Shown piece by piece: positions 43,424-52,492 of a stretch of DNA of 62,729 nucleotides; the first letter of the stretch is position 1, and each line of letters opens with the position of its first letter. The stretch spans positions 1 through 62,729 of the forward strand of contig CAJXJZ010000006.1 of NCBI GenBank assembly GCA_913055745.1, written 5' to 3'. The position numbers and the translations under genes were made by a program. This DNA is from an uncultured bacterium (lineage in GTDB: Bacteria; Hydrothermota; Hydrothermia; UBA1063; CAJXJZ01). The notes beneath the pieces are model-generated. The model did not search any database and was not told the origin of the DNA. It worked only from the letters and a program-made list of their open reading frames with translations.

Positions 43424-44583
43424 CAGTAATCTATCTTCATTTTTTCTCTTACAAGTTCCATTGTCTCTTTTGTCTTTTCACGTGCCTTCTTATCCCCTTC
43501 TTTTATAATATCCCAAATAAGTTCTCTCTTTTCCTCCAACTCATACCTTTTTTCTCTATACGGTTCCATAAATGCGTCTATTTTCTCAAATACTTCCTTC
43601 TTACATTGAACACATCCTCTTATGCCCTTTATACATTCCTCTTTTATCATATCACTGTTTTCTTTATTGAAAATCATATGGTAGTGGAATATAGGACATG
43701 TATCAGGATGGCCAGGGTCATTCTTTTTTATCTTCTTTGGGTCAGTATAAGCACTCATAATTTTTTTCTTGAGGTCTTTTGTATCCTCTCCAATGAGAAT
43801 AGTGTTATTGTAAGATTTAGACATCTTTCTCCCATCAGTACCAGGAACCTTTGCAAACTCATTTAAAACAGGTTCAGGAATAGGGAAGACTTCACCGTAT
43901 AGAAAATTAAACCTCCTTGCTATTTCCCGTGTAAGTTCAAGATGTGGTAACTGGTCCTTTCCGATGGGCACAACATGTGCTCTATAAATAAGAATATCTG
44001 CAGCCTGAAGCACAGGATAACCTAAAAAACCATAGTTTACAATCTCACCATAAGGAATCTCTGTATCCTGAGAAAAAATACCCTGAAGTTCGGACAGGAC
44101 ATGTTCCTTAATCTTGCCTTTTAAGACCTCCTCTCTCTTTTCCCCCTCAGAAAATACCTTCTGAGTAATGTTTTCTGCTATTTTATTAAGGGTTTTCTTC
44201 TCAGTTTTCAATTTTAAGGTCTGTTTTTCTGCAACGTATTCCTTTAGGGTTGGATTTCTTAAAAGTCTTGACAGGGAAACAAGCATGGAAAAAAGAATAT
44301 GGAGTTCTGCATGCTCTTTTATATGGGACTGTACAAAAATTACAGATTTTTCAGGAGAGATACCAGCAGAAAGCCAATCTATTACCATATCCTCTATGTC
44401 CTTTTTCATAGATGCTGTGTCTTGATACCTTGTTGTAAGTGCATGCCAATCTGCCACTTCAAAATAAGTATCATACTCTGACTGAAGTTGTGCCCAGTTT
44501 CCAAGTACACCAAAAAGATGTCCTATATGAAGTCTTCCTGTTGGCCTATTACCAGATAATATAACCTTTCGTTCCTTGCCCAT
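43423..44583 (-). CDS. trpS: Tryptophanyl-tRNA synthetase
   Basis: 386 residues, class Ic synthetase. It begins VILSGNRPTGRLHIGHLFGVL with the HIGH signature (~20) and has KMSKSYNN (~251). An insertion after ~120 (charged helix LKLKTEKKTLNKIAENITQKVFSEGEKREEVLKGKIKEHV) makes it longer than the ~330-residue form. Near the C-terminus, CIKGIRGCVQCKKEVFEKI has three cysteines of unknown role. AGGAGGAAG precedes ATG 44583. Confidence 0.96.
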   Translation of the reverse strand: MGKERKVILSGNRPTGRLHIGHLFGVLGNWAQLQSEYDTYFEVADWHALTTRYQDTASMKKDIEDMVIDWLSAGISPEKSVIFVQSHIKEHAELHILFSMLVSLSRLLRNPTLKEYVAEKQTLKLKTEKKTLNKIAENITQKVFSEGEKREEVLKGKIKEHVLSELQGIFSQDTEIPYGEIVNYGFLGYPVLQAADILIYRAHVVPIGKDQLPHLELTREIARRFNFLYGEVFPIPEPVLNEFAKVPGTDGRKMSKSYNNTILIGEDTKDLKKKIMSAYTDPKKIKKNDPGHPDTCPIFHYHMIFNKENSDMIKEECIKGIRGCVQCKKEVFEKIDAFMEPYREKRYELEEKRELIWDIIKEGDKKAREKTKETMELVREKMKIDY

Positions 44584-44598
44584 TTCTTCCTCCTGTGA

Positions 44599-45480
44599 TT
44601 ACTTACCCTTCGTATAAATAGTTACTGCTGTATTCCCTTTGTTGTCAAAACCAACTGCCAGGGAGAAGTATGATTTTTTAATGGTAAACCCATAGGTTAA
44701 AAGACTTTGATGTCTATCTGAGATATACCCACCACTTACAGAAAATGCCCACTTCTTTGGCTTATATGGAATGTTAAAAACAATACCACCTTTAAAAAAA
44801 CTATTCGGGAATGCCTGGTTTTCTTCATATTCAGCGTTTATACTGAGAAGTTCCTTGAATGGATATACACCCAATGTGAAAAAGAACTTCGTTGGGAGTT
44901 TGGTTTTTTGCTTTGCTTCCCACCATAAAATACCATAGAGGTTGTTATAAGAAGCGCCCAAAGTGAAGTTTTTGCCGTAAACACAAAGGCCTACATCCTG
45001 GGTAAACCCTTTTGCAAAGTCAAGGGCATATGATGAAACTGAATCAGCATCTATGTATGCATACATTCCAGTAAGGTATTTTAAGTTAATACCCATTGAT
45101 ACAGATTTTTGGGATGAGGAGAAACCTACTGTATACTCAGAGTATCGTTCCTTATTAACATAGAGTGGAGTATCCACCCTCTCATCAATAGAGTAGATTT
45201 TTCTATAGTAGAGGGCAAATTTTGGCGATAAAATACCATACATAGGAGTTTTTGACCTGCCATTTGTCTCAACATAAAAGGTCCTGTTATTGCGAGGACT
45301 CTCAGATAAAGCAGTATAAATATCTTTCAAAAATCCGAGTATTGCGGGATTATCATATGCTGAAGAGATGGTTGCTTTAGAATGTATAAAGCCCTCTGCC
45401 ATAAAGTCTCCACCCAATAGATTATCAAAGTATACATTTTCTGAAAAATAGCTCAAAAATATGAGGACGAATTTAAGCAT
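44599..45480 (-). CDS. Predicted outer-membrane beta-barrel protein (PorV/PorQ-like)
   Basis: 293 residues from ATG 45480, which gives an N-terminal signal (MLKFVLIFLSYFS); an in-frame ATG 63 bases further upstream would hide it. Early AYDNPAILGF recalls the N-P-A segment of PorV/UPF0164-type barrels, and the rest alternates aromatic and polar residues as beta strands (FTLGASYNNLYGILWW, WAFSVSGGYISDRHQSLLTYGFTI). The specific function is unknown. It lies 15 bases before trpS in the same direction. TATAAT seven bases before the ATG and no Shine-Dalgarno suggest a leaderless transcript. Confidence 0.6.
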   Translation of the reverse strand: MLKFVLIFLSYFSENVYFDNLLGGDFMAEGFIHSKATISSAYDNPAILGFLKDIYTALSESPRNNRTFYVETNGRSKTPMYGILSPKFALYYRKIYSIDERVDTPLYVNKERYSEYTVGFSSSQKSVSMGINLKYLTGMYAYIDADSVSSYALDFAKGFTQDVGLCVYGKNFTLGASYNNLYGILWWEAKQKTKLPTKFFFTLGVYPFKELLSINAEYEENQAFPNSFFKGGIVFNIPYKPKKWAFSVSGGYISDRHQSLLTYGFTIKKSYFSLAVGFDNKGNTAVTIYTKGK

Positions 45481-45487
45481 GGAAAAA

Positions 45488-45515
45488 ATTATACAATCTT
45501 GGATGCGTAAAACAA
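45488..45515 (-). promoter_or_regulatory. Leaderless-type promoter for the outer-membrane protein-trpS-ribE-xer unit
   Basis: On the minus strand, TTGTTT (45515-45510), 16 bases, a perfect TATAAT (45493-45488), then seven bases to ATG 45480. No Shine-Dalgarno is present. Confidence 0.65.
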
Positions 45516-45530
45516 AAGAAAGGAAACAGG

Positions 45531-45559
45531 TTGTATATGCCACAAAATTAAGTTATACT
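45531..45559 (+). promoter_or_regulatory. Promoter for the secreted protein gene at 45585
   Basis: TTGTAT (45531-45536), a 17-base spacer, and TATACT (45554-45559), then a 25-base leader with AAGGAGG ahead of ATG 45585. It is a conventional leadered transcript, in contrast to the divergent leaderless one. Confidence 0.65.
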
Positions 45560-45584
45560 TTAAGTACAAAAAAGGAGGTAAAGT

Positions 45585-46214
45585 ATGAGAAGGATATTGA
45601 TAGGTATAATGGTAATGGCTGGTATGCTCACAGCAGGGCAAAATAAGGAAGCAGAGAAGGTGTGGCAGCCTTATAAGTTCAAAGGTACAGAGCACTTCAA
45701 GTATGAACTAAAGGTAAAGGATGAGGAAGGGAAAACAAAGAAGGGTGAGTATGTAATAGACCTATCTAAAAGTGGTGAAAAATACAAGATTAAGTTTGAA
45801 GGCTCTTTTGATGGTAATGAAGGGAATTTCACCACTACAGTAGATGATCCAAGTTCCATATCTGGCACATTATTTGCTCAGATGATGTTTAATCCATGGC
45901 TTGCGCCGCTCACCACAACGCTCTTTTCAAATGCATTTATTGCAATGTATGCAGGAGGGGCATTGGCAAATGGTTTTCAGGGAACATCTCATTGGTCTTA
46001 TAAATCAAAGGAGGGAGAAAAAATAGAGTTTGATGTGGAAGGCGAATGTAAATATGCCGGTAAAGACGGAAAGCACATGATTATGAAGAGTAATGGAAAA
46101 ACCGTTTATGAGTTATGTGTTGCGCCTGATGTGGCGTTGCCTCTATATGTTAAATATTCAGATAAAGATGATGAAACTTCTACTTCTATGGAACTTTTAG
46201 AATACAAGGAATAA
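45585..46214 (+). CDS. Secreted protein of unknown function
   Basis: I do not recognise the family. 209 residues with a signal peptide (MRRILIGIMVMAGMLTAGQ) and a mature part rich in charged beta-strand segments (HFKYELKVKDEEGKTKKGEYVIDLSKSGEKYKIKFEGSF). A hydrophobic stretch follows in the middle (LFAQMMFNPWLAPLTTTLFSNAFIAMYAGGALANG). The strand pattern recalls lipocalin- or LolA-like periplasmic proteins, but nothing proves it. It has its own promoter and a strong AAGGAGG ribosome site. The next genes are tRNAs with a separate promoter. Confidence 0.8.
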   Translation: MRRILIGIMVMAGMLTAGQNKEAEKVWQPYKFKGTEHFKYELKVKDEEGKTKKGEYVIDLSKSGEKYKIKFEGSFDGNEGNFTTTVDDPSSISGTLFAQMMFNPWLAPLTTTLFSNAFIAMYAGGALANGFQGTSHWSYKSKEGEKIEFDVEGECKYAGKDGKHMIMKSNGKTVYELCVAPDVALPLYVKYSDKDDETSTSMELLEYKE

Positions 46215-46290
46215 AAGAGGGTGCGAAAGTAGCGAAGAGGGTTATAGAGAGAGGAAACAATGGCCTATGGCGTAGGGGAATCCCGAGTGT

Positions 46291-46319
46291 TTGAAAAAAC
46301 TTTTGATTTGGGTTATAAT
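46291..46319 (+). promoter_or_regulatory. Promoter of the tRNA-Pro/Arg/His cluster
   Basis: TTGAAA (46291-46296), a 17-base spacer, and TATAAT (46314-46319), ending 11 bases before tRNA-Pro. The match is strong, as expected for a stable-RNA operon. Confidence 0.75.
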
Positions 46320-46330
46320 TTTATCACTTA

Positions 46331-46405
46331 CGGGGCGTAGCGCAGGTTGGATAGCGCGCCTGCCTTGGGAGCAGGAGGTCGGTGGTTCGAGTCCACTCGC
46401 CCCGA
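46331..46405 (+). tRNA. tRNA-Pro (TGG)
   Basis: The acceptor arm CGGGGCG (46331-46337) pairs with CGCCCCG (46398-46404), and the discriminator is A. The anticodon loop CTTGGGA sits on a CCTGC/GCAGG stem and gives TGG. A GGTTCGAGTCC T-arm is present. The 3' CCA is not encoded. Confidence 0.97.
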
Positions 46406-46411
46406 TAAAGA

Positions 46412-46485
46412 GCGCCCGTAGCTCAACAGGATAGAGCAGTGGATTTCTAATCCACTGGTTGGGGGTTCAAGTCCCTCCGGGCGCG
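46412..46485 (+). tRNA. tRNA-Arg (TCT)
   Basis: GCGCCCG (46412-46418) pairs with CGGGCGC (46478-46484), with discriminator G. The anticodon loop TTTCTAA on GTGGA/TCCAC gives TCT, which reads AGA/AGG, the main Arg codons of this genome. CCA is not encoded. Confidence 0.97.
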
Positions 46486-46490
46486 TATAT

Positions 46491-46564
46491 GGTGAGAGTA
46501 GCTCAACTGGCAGAGCGCTGGACTGTGGCTCCAGTGGTTGGGGGTTCAAGTCCCCTCTCTCACC
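46491..46564 (+). tRNA. tRNA-His (GTG)
   Basis: GTGAGAG (46492-46498) pairs with CTCTCAC (46557-46563). The extra 5' G at 46491 faces C73, the identity element of tRNA-His. The anticodon loop CTGTGGC on CTGGA/TCCAG gives GTG. A T run follows directly, and CCA is not encoded. Confidence 0.97.
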
Positions 46565-46632
46565 CTTTTTTAATTTTAAAAACATGAAAATATCAATTTC
46601 TCTAAATCCCATCCATAAAGAAGGAGGATTCA

Positions 46633-48177
46633 ATGAAGAGAGAACATTGGGGTTCAAGAATAGGCCTTGTTCTTGCTGTTGCGGGTAATGCAGTTGGTCT
46701 TGGAAACTTCCTAAGATTCCCTGTGCAGGCTGCAAAACACGGTGGTGGTGCATTTATGATACCCTATTTCTTTGCATTCTTACTTTTGGGTATTCCCCTT
46801 ATGTGGGTTGAATGGACTGTGGGAAGATTCGGGGGAGCAAAAGGGCATGGCACCACCCCTGGGATGTTTGACGAGATGTGGAAACACCCTGTGTCAAAGT
46901 ATATAGGCTCAATTGGCGTTCTTCTCCCTCTTATGATTGGTATTTATTATGTGTATGTAATGACCTGGTCTTTGGGTTATGCTATTTATTCACTTTTCGG
47001 AAAAATGAATTTTTCTGCCTTCGCACAAGCAAAAGAGTTTTTTAATGGTTATATAGGTGTTGCACAAAATTCATACTTTCACAACATCATCCCTGCATAT
47101 ATCTTTTATCTTGTAGGCTTTGCTTTAACAGTATGGGTAATCATGAGGGGCGTTTCTGGGGGCATAGAAAAACTTGCAAAGATTGCCATGCCAACACTCT
47201 TTATATTCGCCATATTACTCGTTGTAAGAGTGCTCACTATTGGAACGCCTGATCCTGTTCATCATCCATCCTGGAACATAAACAATGGCCTTGGTTTTAT
47301 GTGGAATCCGAGGTTTGATACACTTTTAGACGGTTCAACATGGCTTGCAGCGGCCGGACAAATATTTTTCACCCTCAGTCTTGGTATTGGTGCTATTCAG
47401 TGTTATGCAAGTTATGTGAAGGAGCATGAGGATATTGCCCTTGCAGGTCTTACTACTGCTTCCACCAATGAGTTTGCAGAGGTTATCTTAGGCGGTACAA
47501 TAGCAATCCCTGCAGCCTATGCCTTTTTTGGACCTGAAATATCAAAGATAGCAGGTACCTTTGATCTTGGATTTAAAACATTGCCTCTTGTTTTTGCCAA
47601 AATTCCCTTAGGAAATATTTTTTCCGCTTTGTGGTTTTTACTCTTATTCTTTGCTGGTATTACATCCTCTGTCGCGCTCGCACAGCCTCCTGTTGCATTT
47701 TTAGAGGATGAGTTTGGCCTGGATAGAAAAAAGGCATCTCTTATTGTGGGTATTATTCTTTTTGTTTTCTCACAACCTGTAATATTTTTCCTGTCCCATG
47801 GCTTTTTGGATGAGATAGATTGGTGGATGGGCACATTTGGTCTTGCATTCTTTGCAACCTTGGAAATATTTATATTTAATTTTGCTTTTGGAACAAAGAG
47901 AGGATGGGAAGAATTACATAAAGGTGCGCAGATAAAGGTTCCTGGTATCTTTTACTATATCATTAGATACATAACACCGCTGTTTCTGACTTTTATCTTT
48001 CTTTACTGGGCTTTAACCGATGGAAAAGCAAAACTACTTATGGAAGGAGTATCCGCTACGGATAGACCATATATAATCCTCGCCAGGGTTATAATACTAC
48101 TTTTCCTCGTTGCTGGAATTGTTCTTGTTAAAATAGCCTGGGATAGAAAACAAAGGGGTAAGGAGGTAGACTTATGA
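46633..48177 (+). CDS. Sodium-dependent amino-acid symporter, NSS family (MetP-like)
   Basis: 514 residues with about 12 transmembrane helices. It opens EHWGSRIGLVLAVAGNAVGLGNFLRFPVQAAKHGGGAF, the NSS helix-1 signature with the unwound Na+/substrate site (GNAVGLGNFLRFP). The substrate is probably an amino acid; MetP of MetPS systems, which take up methionine and alanine, is the closest named type because a MetS-like peptide gene follows. GGAGG precedes ATG 46633. It may be co-transcribed with the tRNAs, since no separate promoter is evident. Confidence 0.92.
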   Translation: MKREHWGSRIGLVLAVAGNAVGLGNFLRFPVQAAKHGGGAFMIPYFFAFLLLGIPLMWVEWTVGRFGGAKGHGTTPGMFDEMWKHPVSKYIGSIGVLLPLMIGIYYVYVMTWSLGYAIYSLFGKMNFSAFAQAKEFFNGYIGVAQNSYFHNIIPAYIFYLVGFALTVWVIMRGVSGGIEKLAKIAMPTLFIFAILLVVRVLTIGTPDPVHHPSWNINNGLGFMWNPRFDTLLDGSTWLAAAGQIFFTLSLGIGAIQCYASYVKEHEDIALAGLTTASTNEFAEVILGGTIAIPAAYAFFGPEISKIAGTFDLGFKTLPLVFAKIPLGNIFSALWFLLLFFAGITSSVALAQPPVAFLEDEFGLDRKKASLIVGIILFVFSQPVIFFLSHGFLDEIDWWMGTFGLAFFATLEIFIFNFAFGTKRGWEELHKGAQIKVPGIFYYIIRYITPLFLTFIFLYWALTDGKAKLLMEGVSATDRPYIILARVIILLFLVAGIVLVKIAWDRKQRGKEVDL

Positions 48178-48266
48178 CAACACTTGGATGGGTTTTTATG
48201 TGTACTTTCTGGGGAGTTATTATCGCATTGCTCCTTTATACATTCTCAAAACTCCTTTCAGCGTAG
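48174..48266 (+). CDS. MetS-like small subunit of the NSS transporter (30 residues)
   Basis: The peptide MTTLGWVFMCTFWGVIIALL...FSKLLSA is a single membrane helix. It starts at ATG 48174, overlapping the symporter's stop (ATGA), with AAGGAGG upstream. Tiny one-helix MetS partners are known beside MetP-type NSS transporters and are required for their activity. Size, position and composition all fit. It is short enough for standard gene calling to miss. Confidence 0.8.
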   Translation: MTTLGWVFMCTFWGVIIALLLYTFSKLLSA

Positions 48267-48277
48267 CATTGTGCTTT

Positions 48278-48305
48278 TTGACTTTTTTGTTAAAAGCCTT
48301 ATAAT
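48278..48305 (+). promoter_or_regulatory. Promoter of the V-type ATPase operon
   Basis: TTGACT (48278-48283), a 16-base spacer, and TATAAT (48300-48305), followed by a ~25-base leader with AAAGGAGG before ATG 48337. It lies 11 bases after the MetS-like gene. Confidence 0.75.
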
Positions 48306-48309
48306 TTAA

Positions 48310-48810
<501 letters not shown>

Positions 48811-48828
48811 GAAAAAGAGGGATTAAAA

Positions 48829-49410
48829 TTGCCCATAGAGAAACTGATAAACAAAATTAAGAAAGAGGCAGAGGAAAAGGCCTCAAAAATACTGCAGGAT
48901 GCCGAAGAAGAGAAGAATAAGATCCTTGAGGATGCAGAAAAAGAGAAGGTAAAGATTATCACTTACGCAAAAAGGGAAGCACAAGAAGAGAAAAAAATAA
49001 GGATAGATGCTATCAAAGAGGAAGAGCGGATACGCGGAAGGATGATGATAACAGCGAAAAAGAGGGAAATTATAGAAATGGTTTTTAAGAGAGCCTCAGT
49101 GTTGCTCAAGAATGAGGATGCTAAGGAATACAGAAGGCATGCAGAAAAACTCTTTGAACTCGCAGTAGAAGATGGGGATGAAGAGGTTGTTCTTGATAAA
49201 GAAGAAAAGAGGATAGATGCCTCATTTATTGAATCTTTAAATAACTCGCATCATTGGAAACTCAAACTTGCAAAGGACAGAGAAGATATGGGAGGTGGGT
49301 TTAAACTGAAAAAAGGCAGAAAAATTGTGGATTTTTCATATCCAGTGCTATTTTCTACGCTCAGTGAAGACCTGTTGCCTGAAATATCCAGGATACTGTT
49401 TGAGAAATGA
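48829..49410 (+). CDS. V-type ATPase subunit E (peripheral stalk)
   Basis: 193 residues: an N-terminal charged coiled coil to ~90 (IEKLINKIKKEAEEKASKILQDAEEEKNKILEDAEKEK), then a small C-terminal alpha/beta domain that caps the catalytic head. The start is TTG 48829 with an AGAGGGA ribosome site; no better ATG is available in frame. It overlaps the C-subunit gene by four bases. The family pattern and the operon position between K and C make the call firm. Confidence 0.9.
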   Translation: MPIEKLINKIKKEAEEKASKILQDAEEEKNKILEDAEKEKVKIITYAKREAQEEKKIRIDAIKEEERIRGRMMITAKKREIIEMVFKRASVLLKNEDAKEYRRHAEKLFELAVEDGDEEVVLDKEEKRIDASFIESLNNSHHWKLKLAKDREDMGGGFKLKKGRKIVDFSYPVLFSTLSEDLLPEISRILFEK

Positions 49411-50426
49411 TCCGACTTCCATTTTTTAGATTTCCCTCTTATGCAAAAGAAGATGCCTTTTATACCTATGCCTGTGGGAGGATAAGGGCACTTGAATTAA
49501 CTCTAATAGACAGGGTTCGTGTAGAAAGGCTTAAGGAATTGAAAACAGCAGGGGAGGTATTCCGTAATCTTCAGGATACCTATTATGCTAAGTTTTTACA
49601 GGATATTGAAACACCAGAGGAGTTTGCAAAAATCATTCCACTTGTGAGAAGAGAGACTATTGATGTAGTGTCAAAACTATTAGAAAGAGAATATCTTGAA
49701 GAACTCTTATGGGAATACGATTTTAGGAATCTAAAGACAGGGTTGAAACTCGTTGTAAGTGAGAGAGGATTGGACGGAGTTATGGCGTATAGCACTGTAA
49801 ATTTTCCTTTTAAACTCTTATTTGAAGCACTAAAAGAAGATAGGGTAGACCTTTTACCACCAAAACTCCGAGAAGGGGCAGTGCTTGCCATTGAAGGTTA
49901 TTATGAAAGGCATGAGGCAAGAAAAATAGACAGTGTCGTAGACAGATATTTTTATGGAAAACTCATTCATACCTTTAAAAGTGAATTCCTTCGTAATTAC
50001 TACAGAATAAAGGCGGATTTTATAAATATTTTTACCTACCTTCGCCTTTTAATGATGAATAAGATGGAATACCTTAAAGAATACATCCTTGAAGGCGGGT
50101 TTATCCCATCAGAATTTTTTATAAAGGTTCAATCGCAGGAATTTTTTAAAGAACTTGAATCTATCCCTTATTATGATTATTTGAAGGACGGTATTGCGGA
50201 ATTTAATCGTACGAAGGATGTATTACTCCTTGAGAGGGGCTATGAAAATTATATCGTTGATTATCTCAAGACAACGAAGTATATTCATATGGGGCATGAG
50301 CCTGTTGTAAGTTATTATCTTGCAAGGCTCCATGAATTAAAGGTTTTGAAGATTATAATAACAGGTAAACTGGTGGGGGCATCGCAGGATGAACTTCAAA
50401 AAAGGGTTCCGGAGGTTGCAGGATGA
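49407..50426 (+). CDS. V-type ATPase subunit C (d-type, rotor collar)
   Basis: 339 residues, the usual length of the V-type C/AC39 subunit that connects the central stalk to the rotor ring. It is helical and soluble, with FRFPSYAKEDAFYTYACGRIRALELTLI near the N-terminus and YLKTTKYIHMGHEPVVSYYLARLHELKVLKIIITGKLVGAS at the C-terminus, the conserved end of the family. It overlaps both neighbours (ATGA), so E, C and F are coupled. Confidence 0.92.
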   Translation: MIRLPFFRFPSYAKEDAFYTYACGRIRALELTLIDRVRVERLKELKTAGEVFRNLQDTYYAKFLQDIETPEEFAKIIPLVRRETIDVVSKLLEREYLEELLWEYDFRNLKTGLKLVVSERGLDGVMAYSTVNFPFKLLFEALKEDRVDLLPPKLREGAVLAIEGYYERHEARKIDSVVDRYFYGKLIHTFKSEFLRNYYRIKADFINIFTYLRLLMMNKMEYLKEYILEGGFIPSEFFIKVQSQEFFKELESIPYYDYLKDGIAEFNRTKDVLLLERGYENYIVDYLKTTKYIHMGHEPVVSYYLARLHELKVLKIIITGKLVGASQDELQKRVPEVAG

Positions 50427-50728
50427 AGGAGATTGTAGTTATAGGCAATCCAGAGATCGTTGAACCTTTTAGAGCGGTTGGAGTAGATGTTGAAGTTGTA
50501 ACCACGCCTTCAGCATCCGAAGAGATACTAAAAAGACATATCAAAGAGGGCACAAAATTGATTTTTCTTGAGGAGGTATTTTTCAAACATAATATTAAAC
50601 TCATTATGGAAAACAGAGAAAACCTTTTTCCCACTATAGTACCCATCCCTGGTAGGGGAAGAGGAGGGTATGCTCAGGAAAGATTGAGAATACTTATAAG
50701 AAAAGCAGTGGGTGCTGATATTTTTTAG
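50423..50728 (+). CDS. V-type ATPase subunit F (central stalk)
   Basis: 101 residues, the small F subunit of the central stalk. It begins KEIVVIGNPEIVEPFRAVGVDVEVV (Rossmann-like strand-loop), contains LIFLEEVFFKHN, and ends PTIVPIPGRGRGGYAQERLRILIRKAVGADIF, where the 'P-x-P' and the R-I-R/KAVG end are characteristic. The following gene starts nine bases later with AGGAGG. Confidence 0.93.
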   Translation: MKEIVVIGNPEIVEPFRAVGVDVEVVTTPSASEEILKRHIKEGTKLIFLEEVFFKHNIKLIMENRENLFPTIVPIPGRGRGGYAQERLRILIRKAVGADIF

Positions 50729-50737
50729 GAGGTTGAG

Positions 50738-52492
50738 ATGAAAGAAGGAAGAATAGTTAAAATTGCAGGTCCGTTGGTTGTTGCAGAAGGCCTCTCTGGT
50801 GCAAAGATGTATGAGGTTGTTTATGTGGGAGAAGAGCGTTTAATGGGTGAAATTGTTGAACTTAAAGGCGATATGGCTTTTATACAGGTTTATGAAGAGA
50901 CAGGTGGGCTTGGACCAGGTGATCCTGTCTTCCCATCAGGTGCGCCGCTCTCTGTTGAACTTGGACCAGGCCTTATTGAATCCATTTTTGATGGCGTGGA
51001 ACGACCACTTGATGCCATAAGAGAAAAAGTAGGTGATTTTATAGAGAGAGGGGTTCAACTGCCTGCACTTAACAGAGAGAAAAAATGGCATTTTGTACCA
51101 CTTAAAAAAGTAAAGGATGAAGTGGAAGGTGGAGACATCCTTGGATATGTTCAGGAAACGCCTTTGGTAAAGCATTATATTATGCTTCATCCGGAAAAAA
51201 GTGGTGTAATTGAAGATATAAAGGAAGGCGATTTTACTGTAACCAGCACCATAGCCAAAATAAAAACAAAGGATGGAGAGGTTTATGAGGCAAAGATGAT
51301 GCAGGTGTGGCCTGTAAGAAAGCCAAGACCGTATAAAGAAAAACTTTCTCCTACAATACCAATGGTCACAGGTCAGAGGGTTATTGATACGTTTTTCCCT
51401 GTTGCAAAGGGCGGAACAGCGTGTGTACCAGGTCCATTTGGTTCTGGAAAAACTGTTATCCAGCACCAACTTGCAAAATGGTCTGATGCAGACATAGTGG
51501 TTTATATAGGTTGTGGTGAACGCGGGAATGAGATGACAGATGTGCTTATAGAATTTCCTGAACTAAAAGACCCACGTAGTGGCAAACCCCTTATGAACAG
51601 AACGGTACTTATTGCCAATACATCCAACATGCCGGTGGCAGCAAGAGAAGCATCTGTTTATACGGGTATTACAATAGCAGAGTATTTTAGGGATATGGGC
51701 TATACTGTGGCACTTATGGCAGATTCAACATCCAGATGGGCAGAGGCTATGAGAGAAATATCAGGCCGTTTGGAAGAAATGCCTGGTGAAGAGGGTTATC
51801 CTGCTTATCTTGCTTCACGTGTGGCAGAGTTTTATGAGAGGGCTGGAAGGGTCAAATGCCTTGGTAAGGATAACAGAGAAGGTGCACTCACTGTAATAGG
51901 TGCAGTTTCTCCTCCAGGTGGAGACCTTCAGGACCCTGTTGTTCAGGCAACATTGAGGGTAGCTAAAGTATTTTGGAGCCTTGAAGCGAAACTCGCATAC
52001 AGCAGGCATTTTCCTGCAATTAACTGGCTTACAAGTTATTCCCTTTACAAGGATACTGTAAAAGAGTATTTTGACGAACATGTAGCAAAAGATTTCTTTG
52101 ATTTATCAACAGAATCCATGCGGATTTTAGAAAAAGAGGCAGAACTTGAAGAGATTGTAAGGCTTGTTGGTGCAGAATCCCTTTCTCCATCTGACCAATT
52201 ACTCTTAGAGATAGCAAGGAGCATAAGAGAGGACTTTTTACATCAAAATGCTTTCCATGAGGTTGATACTTATGCATCATTAAAAAAGCAGTATCTCATG
52301 TTAAAGAATATTATTGGGTGGTATAAAAAAGCCTCTTCTTTATTATCAATGGGCGTGGATATAAAGGAAATTAAGCAATTTGATATATGGGAAAAACTTG
52401 CAAGGATGAAGTATTATCCAGAATCACAGCTTAATGAACTTGAAAAACTTTTAGAGGAGATAAATAATGCAAACATCCCGTCAAAAACTTAG
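50738..52492 (+). CDS. V-type ATPase catalytic subunit A
   Basis: 584 residues. Catalytic subunit with the P-loop [11 protein letters not shown] (~231), the Walker B region [19 protein letters not shown], and the A-subunit insertion between the N-terminal barrel and the nucleotide domain ([20 protein letters not shown]...[12 protein letters not shown]). Motif details distinguish it from F-type beta. It hydrolyses or makes ATP at the three catalytic sites of the head. It overlaps the B gene by 26 bases. Confidence 0.97.
   Translation: MKEGRIVKIAGPLVVAEGLSGAKMYEVVYVGEERLMGEIVELKGDMAFIQVYEETGGLGPGDPVFPSGAPLSVELGPGLIESIFDGVERPLDAIREKVGDFIERGVQLPALNREKKWHFVPLKKVKDEVEGGDILGYVQETPLVKHYIMLHPEKSGVIEDIKEGDFTVTSTIAKIKTKDGEVYEAKMMQVWPVRKPRPYKEKLSPTIPMVTGQRVIDTFFPVAKGGTACVPGPFGSGKTVIQHQLAKWSDADIVVYIGCGERGNEMTDVLIEFPELKDPRSGKPLMNRTVLIANTSNMPVAAREASVYTGITIAEYFRDMGYTVALMADSTSRWAEAMREISGRLEEMPGEEGYPAYLASRVAEFYERAGRVKCLGKDNREGALTVIGAVSPPGGDLQDPVVQATLRVAKVFWSLEAKLAYSRHFPAINWLTSYSLYKDTVKEYFDEHVAKDFFDLSTESMRILEKEAELEEIVRLVGAESLSPSDQLLLEIARSIREDFLHQNAFHEVDTYASLKKQYLMLKNIIGWYKKASSLLSMGVDIKEIKQFDIWEKLARMKYYPESQLNELEKLLEEINNANIPSKT

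Noticed and set aside
46328-46753. Minus-strand frame across the tRNA cluster (RPEGLEPPTSGLE, VDSNHRPPAP-like peptides)
   Set aside because: These peptides are the usual translations of tRNA antisense sequence, often misannotated as proteins; no gene is implied.
50936-51469. 177-codon minus-strand frame opposite the ATPase A-subunit gene
   Set aside because: Pure shadow of a highly conserved gene; its translation is rich in Cys, His and Tyr and resembles no protein.
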